Shown piece after piece: positions 7,438-13,980 of a stretch of DNA of 23,740 bases (positions are counted from its first letter, which is position 1; each line of letters begins with the position of its first letter). Made by a program: the position numbers and the translations under genes. The stretch is taken from the NCBI GenBank assembly GCA_035693105.1, contig DASSHC010000436.1, forward strand, positions 1 to 23,740, in the 5' to 3' direction. Below the pieces are notes generated by a model, which worked only from the letters and a program-made list of their open reading frames with translations, made no database searches and had not been told where the DNA came from. This DNA comes from DASSHC01 sp035693105. Lineage in GTDB: Bacteria > Chloroflexota > Chloroflexia > Thermomicrobiales > Thermomicrobiaceae.

Positions 7438-7527
7438 GGTCGTCCTCTCTCTTGAGGGCTCGACCCGCACATCGCGCGCCCACCGCGTGCCGTGCGCGAA
7501 GATGGGAGGAATCGGCTAGAGACGGAG

Positions 7528-7557
7528 TTGAGTGTCCTTCCCCCCGCTTTCTATACT
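7528..7557 (+). promoter_or_regulatory. Promoter of the TPR-Roadblock operon
   Basis: TTGAGT (7528-7533) and TATACT (7552-7557) are separated by 18 bases. Transcription would begin near 7564, leaving a leader of about 75 nt before the ATG at 7639. The -10 differs from the consensus at one base. Confidence 0.5.
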
Positions 7558-7638
7558 TGGACCATACGTCACGTCCGACGATCGGTGTGCGCTCGACCCG
7601 GCTGGGGGCCGGGGCAGGGCCAGAGAAACGAGGGAGCG

Positions 7639-10161
7639 ATGCCTGGCCGTCCCGTAAGTGAAGTGGTGCAGCAGGCCGCCGACGCGCTCGACAAAGGGAA
7701 TTATCCGCTCGCGGTGGAGGCTTGCCAGCGCGTGCTGGGGCAGTTTCCCGAGTTCGCTCGCGCCCATCTCCTGCTGGCGACGGCCCAGTTGGAGCAGGGG
7801 GAATTGTCTGCCGCCGAGCGCGCGTTCCAGGAGACGCTGCGGCGAGAGCCGCAGAGCGCCGCGGCCTACAGCGGTCTAAGCAAGATCGCCGAGCAGCGCG
7901 GCGAGTTGGAGTCGGCGCTGGCCTATCTCCAGGCCGGCTGGGAGAACGCGCCGCGCGACGACGCTCTGCGCGAGCGGCTGGCGCGGCTGTCGGAGCGGCT
8001 CTACGGCCCCGGCGGGCGGCTGCACCTGACGCGCGCCGCCCTGGGAACGCTGCACGCCGAGGCCGGGCGCTGGTCGCGGGCTGCCGCCGAGTGCGCCGCG
8101 GTGCTCGAAGAGCACCCGGGGCGCGGCGATGTGCGCCTGCGGCTGGCCGAGGCGCTCTGGCGCCGCGGCAACGACGAGCAGGCGGCCGTTGCCCTCAAGC
8201 GCGTGTTGGACGCCGAACCGCAGGCGGTGCGGGCGCTGCTGATCCTGGCGGATATCGAGCGCCGGCGCGGCAACCAGGAGCAGTCCGCCGGGCTGATCGA
8301 GCGGGCGCACCGCGTCGATCTCGACGGCGTGCTGGCGGCCGATCTGATCAGCGTGGCGGACGAGTCCGAGGCGCGCCCCTGGCAGCAGGAGACGCCGCTG
8401 CTGAGCGAGGAGCCGGTGTCCGAGCGCGTGCACATCGCGCCGGCGCCCGACTTCACCACCACGGTGTCGCGTCCGCGGCGGACCGAGCCGGCCGAGCAGC
8501 CCGCCGCGGCGGCGCCCACCCCCGCGCCCGCTCCAGCGCCCCAGGCGGGCACGTTCGAGCTGGGCTTGATGTCCCAGGAGGAGGTCGAGGCGGCGCGGCC
8601 TTCGGCGACGGCCTTCGAGCCCTTCGACGAGGTCTTCAGCAGTATCGACGAGAACGGCGTGGCGCCCTTCGCCTACGGCTCAGAGGCGGAGGAGGTGACG
8701 GCTGAGAGCCAAGCGCCCCAGGCCGCGGCACCGCCGTCGGAGCCTGTCGCCGGGGTCAGCCAGCTCTTCACCCTGGCGACCGATGAGGACATCCTGGCGG
8801 CCCGGCCGCCTGAGGAGCGCCCGACCGGCTATACCCAGATGCTCAATTCGCTGGATGAGCTGGGCCTGCAGCCGTTCGCCACGGCCGAGGCGCCCCAACC
8901 GAGCGCGCCGCCCGTCAAGCCGGCGGCGCCGGGCTGGGCCACGGCCGAGCCGGTGGCTGTACCGGAGCCGGAAGCGGTGGTCGAGCCAGTGGCCGAGCCA
9001 GTGGCTCCAGCAGAGCCGGAAGCGGTGATCGAGTTGGAGTCCGAGCCCGAGACGACAGCGATGGCAGCCGAGCCGGCGGCGGAGGCGGCGGCACCGGCCC
9101 CCGAGCTGGATTTGGCGGCCGACTTGACGGCCGGCTGGGAGGAGATCGACCAGGAGATCGAGCAGGCCATCCCCTCCGGTATGACCGCGGGCTACACCGA
9201 GGAGCTGCGGCGCATCGACGATATCGGTCTGGAGCCGTTTAGCGTCGAGGCGATCCCCGGCGCCGAAACGCCCGCCTGGCTGCAGGCCTTCGAGTTGCCG
9301 GCAGCACCCGAGCCGGCGGTCGAGCCGACCGCTGCGATCGAGCAGCCGCCGGCGGAGACAACGCCGCCGGCCGACGCGGCCGACTTCCTCTTCGACTGGC
9401 CGGGCGACGAAGATCTGGAGCAGGCGGTGCCGGGCGAGCTGCCGCGTGGCTTCACGATGGAGTTCAAGGAGTTGGAAGCCTCCGGGATCGAGCCGTTCGT
9501 CTTCGGAGCGCCGCCAGCGCCCAGCCCGTCATCCTCGAACTCGGGCTTCATCGACGAGGAGGATCTGCGCGGTATTACCGAGGAACTGGAGTCCGAGGCG
9601 CTCCAGGCGGCCGCCGCGACGCCCCAATACGCGCCCACATCCATACCCACACCGGTCAGCACGGAAGTCACTGAGCTTGCCGAGGTGAGCGAGCGCGACG
9701 GCGACGCGCTGCGGGCCTCGATCGAGCGGCTGGGGCTGGATGAGGCGCTCTTCGAGCGAGCGCGGGCGGCCAAGTCGCAACTGGTCGGTCAGGGGCAGAT
9801 CGGCGGTTTGAAGCAGTTGCCCGGGAGCGAGCCGCCCGGTCCCACGCTGGCCGAGTTGGAAGAGGCGGTCGTCGCCAATCCCGACGACGGCACGGCGCGG
9901 CGCCAGCTGGCCTCGGTGCTGGTGGCGGCGGGTGAGGGACGCCGGGCGCTGGAGCAGTACCGCTGGCTCTACCACCACGAGCAAGCGGGCGAGGAGGTCA
10001 TCGGCGGGCTGGAGCAACTGGCCGCCGAGCGCGATATGGCGGCTGCCGGCGCCGAGCGCCTGATCGGGGCGATCTACCGCCGGGCCGGTCAACTGGCCAG
10101 TTCGGCGGCGCATTACCAGACGGCGCTGGAGCTGCAACTGCGCGCGAAGGAGCGGTCGTAA
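7639..10161 (+). CDS. TPR-repeat protein with four copies of a GYT..GLEPF motif
   Basis: 840 aa, starting at the ATG at 7639 with GAGGGAG just upstream; the frame is open 49 codons further but that part contains the promoter. Residues ~10-220 form TPR-type helical repeats (for example YPLAVEACQRVLGQFPEFAR). From ~275 to 680 the chain is Pro/Ala/Glu-rich, interrupted by four copies of a ~31-residue motif at 314-344, 382-413, 504-534 and 590-620. Their consensus is acidic-E-[VIL]-x2-A-x-P, then usually G-[YF]-T-x2-[FL], then [LI]-[DE]-x2-G-[LIV]-x-P-F; copy 1 lacks the GYT part. The C-terminus (~730-840) is again TPR-like (LAELEEAVVANPDDGTARRQ). There is no signal peptide or membrane segment. 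TPR domains bind proteins; the motif may be a docking element or a small repeated fold. The stop overlaps the start of the Roadblock-like gene by one base, so the two are translated together. Confidence 0.85.
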   Translation: MPGRPVSEVVQQAADALDKGNYPLAVEACQRVLGQFPEFARAHLLLATAQLEQGELSAAERAFQETLRREPQSAAAYSGLSKIAEQRGELESALAYLQAGWENAPRDDALRERLARLSERLYGPGGRLHLTRAALGTLHAEAGRWSRAAAECAAVLEEHPGRGDVRLRLAEALWRRGNDEQAAVALKRVLDAEPQAVRALLILADIERRRGNQEQSAGLIERAHRVDLDGVLAADLISVADESEARPWQQETPLLSEEPVSERVHIAPAPDFTTTVSRPRRTEPAEQPAAAAPTPAPAPAPQAGTFELGLMSQEEVEAARPSATAFEPFDEVFSSIDENGVAPFAYGSEAEEVTAESQAPQAAAPPSEPVAGVSQLFTLATDEDILAARPPEERPTGYTQMLNSLDELGLQPFATAEAPQPSAPPVKPAAPGWATAEPVAVPEPEAVVEPVAEPVAPAEPEAVIELESEPETTAMAAEPAAEAAAPAPELDLAADLTAGWEEIDQEIEQAIPSGMTAGYTEELRRIDDIGLEPFSVEAIPGAETPAWLQAFELPAAPEPAVEPTAAIEQPPAETTPPADAADFLFDWPGDEDLEQAVPGELPRGFTMEFKELEASGIEPFVFGAPPAPSPSSSNSGFIDEEDLRGITEELESEALQAAAATPQYAPTSIPTPVSTEVTELAEVSERDGDALRASIERLGLDEALFERARAAKSQLVGQGQIGGLKQLPGSEPPGPTLAELEEAVVANPDDGTARRQLASVLVAAGEGRRALEQYRWLYHHEQAGEEVIGGLEQLAAERDMAAAGAERLIGAIYRRAGQLASSAAHYQTALELQLRAKERS

Positions 10162-10484
10162 TGGAGGCGCAACTGCTGGAGCTGCTCGATTATCAGCCGG
10201 TGCTGGCGGCGCTCGCCAGCACGCGCGACGGGCTGCTGGTGGCCAGCGTGGGGCTGGCCCACGAAGACGCCGAGGCCGTGGCGGCGGCCGGCTCGGCGGT
10301 CGCGGCGGGTGACGCCGACCCCGTCATGACGATCGCGCTCAAGGGTGGCGATCTCTACGTCGCGCTGGGGCAGGAGCTGATGCTGCTGGCGCTGGCGGAG
10401 ACGGACACGGTGGGCGAGGGGCTGGCCGGCGTGATGCTTGAAAAAGTCGGTATCCTTGATAGCCTGCTGGCGGGCGAGGGGTAG
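10161..10484 (+). CDS. Roadblock/LC7-like protein
   Basis: 107 aa, beginning at the A that ends the preceding TAA (TAATG), so it is coupled to the TPR gene. The sequence follows the Roadblock/LC7 pattern: an N-terminal helix (LLDYQPVLAALA), a beta strand with a DGLLVAS turn (23-34), a long Ala-rich helix, a GGDLYVALG hairpin and a LMLLALAET strand. In bacteria such domains (MglB-like) usually regulate small Ras-like GTPases or form homodimeric scaffolds. No GTPase gene is adjacent; the neighbour is the repeat-rich TPR protein, which may be its partner. The fold assignment is from pattern only. Confidence 0.65.
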   Translation: MEAQLLELLDYQPVLAALASTRDGLLVASVGLAHEDAEAVAAAGSAVAAGDADPVMTIALKGGDLYVALGQELMLLALAETDTVGEGLAGVMLEKVGILDSLLAGEG

Positions 10485-10517
10485 CCCGGCAACGCGTCGA
10501 TTCCGCGAGACGTCGTG

Positions 10518-10556
10518 CGACCGCCGGCCACTGGGCCGGCGGTCGTTTGTTTGTTG
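10518..10556 (+). terminator. Rho-independent terminator of the TPR-Roadblock operon
   Basis: A perfect 12 bp stem, CGACCGCCGGCC (10518-10529) and GGCCGGCGGTCG (10534-10545), with the loop ACTG, is followed by TTTGTTTGTTG. It lies 34 bases after the Roadblock-like stop codon and before ndk, so ndk is probably a separate transcription unit. Confidence 0.9.
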
Positions 10557-10575
10557 ACACTGACAGGGAGGGCCT

Positions 10576-11052
10576 GTGGCGGGCGAGCGCACGCTGATCA
10601 TCGTCAAGCCGGATGCGGTCCAGCGCGGTCTGATCGGGGAGGTCTTGCAGCGGCTGGAGCGGCGCGGCTTGAAGTTCGTGGGGCTAAAGCTGATGCTGAT
10701 CCCGCGCGAGCTGGCCGAGCGGCACTACGGGGAGCACAAGGAGAAGCCGTTCTACCCGGGGCTGGTGGGGTTCATCACCTCGGGGCCGGTCGTCGCCGGC
10801 GTGATCGAGGGACCGGACGCCATCGCGGTGACGCGCGCCACCGCCGGCGGAACCGATCCGGCCAAGGCCACTAACCCCGCCACGGCCACTCCCGGTTCGA
10901 TCCGCGCCGACTTCGGGCTGACCATCGGCCAGAACATTATCCACGCCTCGGACAGCGCAACGTCGGCGGCGCGCGAGATCGCCCTCTTCTTCAATCAGGA
11001 TGAGCTGCTCGACTACCAGCGCGCCATCGACGCCTGGATCGTCGAGTCCTGA
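10576..11052 (+). CDS. ndk: Nucleoside diphosphate kinase
   Basis: Transfers the terminal phosphate from ATP to nucleoside diphosphates through a phosphohistidine. 158 aa against the usual 135-150. Seen are the N-terminal RTLIIVKPDAVQRGLIG, the KEKPFYPGLVGFITSGPVV segment and the active-site NIIHASDS with His123. The extra length lies just before the conserved GSIRADFG segment: the loop reads GGTDPAKATNPATATPG (91-107), an apparent internal duplication of the normal GATDPA-type loop. The start is GTG at 10576 with GGGAGG five bases upstream. It sits between two strong terminators and is likely monocistronic. Confidence 0.95.
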   Translation: MAGERTLIIVKPDAVQRGLIGEVLQRLERRGLKFVGLKLMLIPRELAERHYGEHKEKPFYPGLVGFITSGPVVAGVIEGPDAIAVTRATAGGTDPAKATNPATATPGSIRADFGLTIGQNIIHASDSATSAAREIALFFNQDELLDYQRAIDAWIVES

Positions 11053-11056
11053 GGCG

Positions 11057-11083
11057 ACGGCGTTTCACGTGGAACGCCGTTTT
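11057..11083 (+). terminator. ndk terminator
   Basis: ACGGCGTT (11057-11064) and AACGCCGT (11073-11080) form an 8 bp stem followed by TTTT. The interior is itself self-complementary (TCACGTGG), giving a long hairpin five bases after the ndk stop. The same bases form a parS-like site. Confidence 0.75.
11062..11075. other. parS-like ParB site (13 of 14 core)
   Basis: GTTTCACGTGGAAC differs at one base from the ParB-binding core GTTTCACGTGAAAC. Bacterial parS sites tolerate this variation. Because the same bases are part of the ndk terminator hairpin, a fortuitous match is possible; the second, perfect copy at 16285 is what makes this one worth recording. parS sites generally lie near the chromosome origin. 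Confidence 0.45.
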
Positions 11084-11086
11084 CCC

Positions 11087-11216
11087 TGTAGGGGCAGACC
11101 CCCGTGTCTGCCCTGTCGCACTTGCTCCTTTGTACGGGGATCGTAGGCGAGCGTCGGCGTCTTCGGTGAACGCGCGTTCCACGGCAGCGAGGGCAGACAC
11201 GGGGTCTGCCCCTACA
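11087..11216. repeat. Near-perfect 27 bp inverted repeat (TGTAGGGGCAGAC family)
   Basis: The left arm, 11087-11114, begins TGTAGGGGCAGACCCC; the right arm, 11190-11216, is its reverse complement with a single C deleted. The arms are 75 bases apart and each is itself partly palindromic (GGGCAGAC...GTCTGCCC). No gene lies between them. The element resembles a small non-coding mobile unit or REP-type doublet and shares its arm with 6357-6404. Confidence 0.75.
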
Positions 11217-11242
11217 GCGGACGATACGTTCGGCGCCCGCCC

Positions 11243-11656
11243 CTAGCTATCCGTCACCCGAATGATCAGCGGCTGGGTGTTCCAGTGCGACAGCAGCTCG
11301 GCCAGCAGGTTGCGCAACTGGTTGTCGCTCAGGGCGCTGCTGACCGGGCGCACACCGTCGAAGGGGAGACTGCTGAACTTCTCCTTTTGCGCGCTGGAGC
11401 GAACGTCACCGCGCCAGCCGACGATGCTGAGCTGCGCGATCACGCGCTCGCCGTCGGTCATGAAGTAGAGGCCATACTGCGGATCGAGCATCAGTCCGAA
11501 GTAGCCCGCCGCCAGGTTGTCCAGCACCACCGGGTAGCCGGGGTCGCTGCGCGTGGCGTACTCGCGCGCGATCGTCCGCAGCATCGGCAGCATGCGCTCG
11601 CGTAGCGCCCGCAGCTCGGCCACGACACCCGACCCGGCCCCCGCATCGACACTCAC
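11243..11656 (-). CDS. Hypothetical protein coupled to the YitT/YczE-like gene
   Basis: 137 aa. It starts with a GTG at 11656 inside GTGA, overlapping the stop of the upstream membrane-protein gene by four bases, with AGGAG eight bases before it. An N-terminal helical part (VVAELRALRERMLPMLRTIA) is followed by what looks like a compact alpha/beta domain: DNLAAGYFGLMLDPQYGLYF, then YFMTDGERVIAQLSIVGW. It has no signal peptide or membrane helix. I do not recognise the family. Coupling implies a role connected to the membrane protein, or only shared expression. Confidence 0.75.
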   Translation of the reverse strand: MSVDAGAGSGVVAELRALRERMLPMLRTIAREYATRSDPGYPVVLDNLAAGYFGLMLDPQYGLYFMTDGERVIAQLSIVGWRGDVRSSAQKEKFSSLPFDGVRPVSSALSDNQLRNLLAELLSHWNTQPLIIRVTDS

Positions 11657-12336
11657 CCTGTGCGCTCCTTTCCCTTCTCCACCTGCTTCTTGGTCGGCAG
11701 GCCGAAGAGGCGGAACCCGAATCCCACCGCCGGCCCGATCATCAACGCCATCAGAATCGTGCCCACGCCGAAGTCGCCGCCCAGGAGGATACCGGCCACG
11801 ACCGCGCCCGACTCCATCAGCCAGCGGTTCAGCCCCACCGGCCAGCCCGTCAGCCGCGTCACCGCCAGCATGAAGCTGTCGCGCGGCCCGGCGCCGAAGC
11901 CGGCCTTGATGTAGAGCCCGGTGGCCAAGCCGAGCACGGCCACCGTCGCCAGCATCATCGCCAGCCGCGCCGGATAGGAGCCGGCCTGCGGGATCCAGCC
12001 GTGCTGCAGCTCCAGATCGAGGAACCAGCCGACCAGCACCATGTTGAGCACCGTGCCGAGGCCCGGGCGCACCCCGACGAACCAGCCGATCGCGATCATC
12101 ACCAGCCCGGTGATCTGCGACGCCTGCCCAATCGTCAGCACGCTGTGGCGCGCGATGCCGTCGCTGAAGACGGTCCAGGAGTTGGCGCCGAGGTTGCACT
12201 GGAGACCGAGCGTCAGCCCGGTGGCGAAGATGAAGAGGCCGGCGATCAGCATGGCGAAGCGCCACGCTCCGGTCCACCATTGCGCCCCGCTCCAGTGGGG
12301 CATGTCCCGCAGCCGCAATGTGCTGCTCTGATTCAA
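11653..12336 (-). CDS. YczE/YitT-type integral membrane protein
   Basis: About 227 aa with five or six hydrophobic segments, including FAMLIAGLFIFATGLTLGLQ, ITGLVMIAIGWFVG, AMMLATVAVLGLATGLYI and ILMALMIGPAVGFGFRLFGL. The conserved pattern of the family is visible: LGANSWTVFSDGIA, the GVRPGLGTVLNM turn, and the AGFGAGPRDSFML loop. The family is widespread and functionally poorly defined. I chose the TTG at 12336 because GTGAGGACGAT precedes it; an ATG at 12303 is an alternative, and the frame is open to 12408. The C-terminus is basic (KKQVEKGKERTG) and overlaps the next start. Confidence 0.75.
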   Translation of the reverse strand: MNQSSTLRLRDMPHWSGAQWWTGAWRFAMLIAGLFIFATGLTLGLQCNLGANSWTVFSDGIARHSVLTIGQASQITGLVMIAIGWFVGVRPGLGTVLNMVLVGWFLDLELQHGWIPQAGSYPARLAMMLATVAVLGLATGLYIKAGFGAGPRDSFMLAVTRLTGWPVGLNRWLMESGAVVAGILLGGDFGVGTILMALMIGPAVGFGFRLFGLPTKKQVEKGKERTG

Positions 12337-12436
12337 ATCGTCCTCACGTCTCACCGGCCGTTGCCGCGCCGCGGCGCTGCCCGGCGCGTCCGCACCACGA
12401 TCACGCACGAATTGAACCGAAGGGGGAGCGCGCCCG

Positions 12437-13012
12437 CTAGCCCAGCCGCCGTTTCGGCAACGACAGCCCGCTCTGGATGGTGCGCTCGCTGGGCGCCCGC
12501 ACCAGATAGTGGAGCGTGATCGCGCCGAGCGTGATCTGGTCGCCGTCGCGCAGGATGGCCGAGCGGACCGGGTTGCCGTTGATGCGGGTGCCGTTGCGGC
12601 TCTCGCGGTCGACTAACTCGTGCCGGCCGTCGGGGCGCAGGCTGACTTCGGCGTGATAGGCGGAGACGGTCGGGTGGTCGATGATGATGTCGTTGTTGGG
12701 GTAGCGCCCGATGCGCACGCGCTCCTCGGTCAGCGGCACGGCGCGGCCCTGCACCATCAGCCGCGGCACCGGCTCCTCGTGCTCACCGCCGAAGTCGAGG
12801 TGTGCCAGTCGGTCCCAGAAAGCGGCCAGGCGGTCGGTCAGGTCGGGCGCGCGCTGGGCGATGGGCAGCGCCAGCACCCAGAAGATGGCCGCGCCCGAGA
12901 CCGCGCTAAGGGCATCCTCTCCGCCGAGCCGCGCCTGCTGGTAGATCCAGTAGAGCTCGGCGACCCAGACGATGAAGCTCACCACGATCAGAATGTGGAG
13001 CAGCGTCAGCAT
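12437..13012 (-). CDS. Membrane-anchored FHA-domain protein
   Basis: 191 aa. Two hydrophobic segments at the N-terminus (residues 3-23 and about 36-53) place it in the membrane with the rest cytoplasmic. Residues ~84-172 form a forkhead-associated domain, which binds phosphothreonine peptides: VRIGRYPNNDIIIDHPTVSA (99-118), His120, then DRESRNGTRINGNPV (135-149) with the RNGT motif. The conserved Arg103, Ser117, His120 and Asn140 are all present, so binding should be functional. The start is the ATG at 13012 with GGAGG eight bases upstream. No Ser/Thr kinase or phosphatase gene is in the window. It is divergent from the small gene at 13125. Confidence 0.88.
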   Translation of the reverse strand: MLTLLHILIVVSFIVWVAELYWIYQQARLGGEDALSAVSGAAIFWVLALPIAQRAPDLTDRLAAFWDRLAHLDFGGEHEEPVPRLMVQGRAVPLTEERVRIGRYPNNDIIIDHPTVSAYHAEVSLRPDGRHELVDRESRNGTRINGNPVRSAILRDGDQITLGAITLHYLVRAPSERTIQSGLSLPKRRLG

Positions 13013-13045
13013 GGCCCCGTCCTCCCTCTCCGCTCTGGTGATGCG

Positions 13046-13051
13046 AGTATA
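13046..13051 (-). promoter_or_regulatory. Possible -10 box for the FHA gene
   Basis: TATACT on the minus strand (13051-13046), 34 bases before the ATG at 13012. No good -35 box is found at the right distance. Confidence 0.3.
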
Positions 13052-13058
13052 CGGCAGT

Positions 13059-13088
13059 TTGGCACGACTCGCGCGGAACGTCGACAAT
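13059..13088 (+). promoter_or_regulatory. Promoter for the gene at 13125
   Basis: TTGGCA (13059-13064) and GACAAT (13083-13088) with 18-base spacing, ending 36 bases before the ATG at 13125. It overlaps the divergent FHA promoter region. Confidence 0.45.
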
Positions 13089-13124
13089 GAGGACACGCGG
13101 GTCGCGTGGACGGGAGGATCGCTG

Positions 13125-13442
13125 ATGGACGACCTGGAGCAAGTCGAGATCCTGGCGGAGGTGCTGCGGGAGCGCCTCCCCTCGGTGACGCACATCATCG
13201 ACGAGTGGAGCGTGGCCGGCTCGGACGCGGTCAGCTACGCCCAGATCAAGGATCTGATCTGGCAGATCGCCGCGCCGCTGGGGCTGGCGATGCTCGGCTA
13301 CAGCGCCGCCGAGCGCGCGCGGCAGGACGAGCCGGGCAACCTGGAGGTCAGCGAAGCGCAAGCCCTCTTCGCCCGCGCCGGCGAAGATTGTGGCGGCGTG
13401 CTGGGGCTCTTTCTGGGCGCGGCCTCCCGCGTGCGCGGCTAG
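13125..13442 (+). CDS. Hypothetical protein, 105 aa
   Basis: The start is the ATG at 13125 with GGAGG seven bases upstream. A small, mostly helical, acidic protein with a central segment (IAAPLGLAMLGYSAAERARQ) and a Gly-rich C-terminus (GGVLGLFLGAASRVRG). There is no signal peptide and no known motif. It is divergent from the FHA gene; its stop TAG shares the bases CTAG with the stop of the convergent gene on the other strand. Family unknown. Confidence 0.68.
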   Translation: MDDLEQVEILAEVLRERLPSVTHIIDEWSVAGSDAVSYAQIKDLIWQIAAPLGLAMLGYSAAERARQDEPGNLEVSEAQALFARAGEDCGGVLGLFLGAASRVRG

Positions 13443-13969
13443 TCCTCGCGCTCGTCGCAGCCGATGAGCGTGCTCAGGCTGGAGATGACGCCGTCATCCT
13501 CGGCGTGGGTCAGCTCCAGGCGGTGCAAGGCGTGCGCGAACTCGGCCGCGACCTGCGGCCCGCGCTGGTCGTAGGGCCGCCGCTCGGCGTTCTGCCAGGC
13601 GTCGGCCAGGCTGACCAGCAGCGTGCGCGCCTGGCCCGGCGACAGCTCGTTGACGATCATGCCCAGCGCGGCGCGCGTCGCGTCGTCGGCCTTGGGATGG
13701 CGGCCGAAGAGGACGGTCAGGCCGAAGATCGCCGGCACGCCCAGCTCGGCCGGCACCCGCCCGGTCAAGAGGCGCAGCAGGTCGCGCTGGGTCGACTGTA
13801 CGATGTCCCAGAAGAGGGGCGAGAAGCGCAGGAAGCCGCGCCGGTAGTCTTCCAGGCTGGACGGACCGGGGAAGCGCTCGGCCCAGGCGCGCTCGCGCAC
13901 CTCCCGCACGTCGGCGGTCGTCGGAGCGGCCCCGTTCAGTCGCCGCTGATCCCGTCCAAAAATCGGCAC
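13439..13969 (-). CDS. Hypothetical protein, 176 aa, downstream of the MFS gene
   Basis: The start is the GTG at 13969, 12 bases after the MFS stop, with GGGGGAGG directly before it, so the two genes are co-transcribed. The protein is soluble and helical with an Arg-rich N-terminal third (RDQRRLNGAAPTTADVREVR) and a middle portion (FSPLFWDIVQSTQRDLLRLL) followed by GVPAIFGLTVLFGRHPKADD. No motif allows a function to be assigned. The C-terminal DGVISSLSTLIGCDERED is acidic. Confidence 0.72.
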   Translation of the reverse strand: MPIFGRDQRRLNGAAPTTADVREVRERAWAERFPGPSSLEDYRRGFLRFSPLFWDIVQSTQRDLLRLLTGRVPAELGVPAIFGLTVLFGRHPKADDATRAALGMIVNELSPGQARTLLVSLADAWQNAERRPYDQRGPQVAAEFAHALHRLELTHAEDDGVISSLSTLIGCDERED

Positions 13970-13980
13970 GATCCTCCCCC

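Noticed and set aside
10554..10559. Perfect TTGACA before ndk as a promoter
   Set aside because: The matching -10 would have to lie inside the ndk coding start (about 10577), and nothing like TATAAT is there; it sits in the tail of the terminator.
11062..11075. Treating the near-parS at the ndk terminator as proven
   Set aside because: The terminator hairpin alone could create this palindrome; it is kept as a candidate only because a perfect core exists at 16285.
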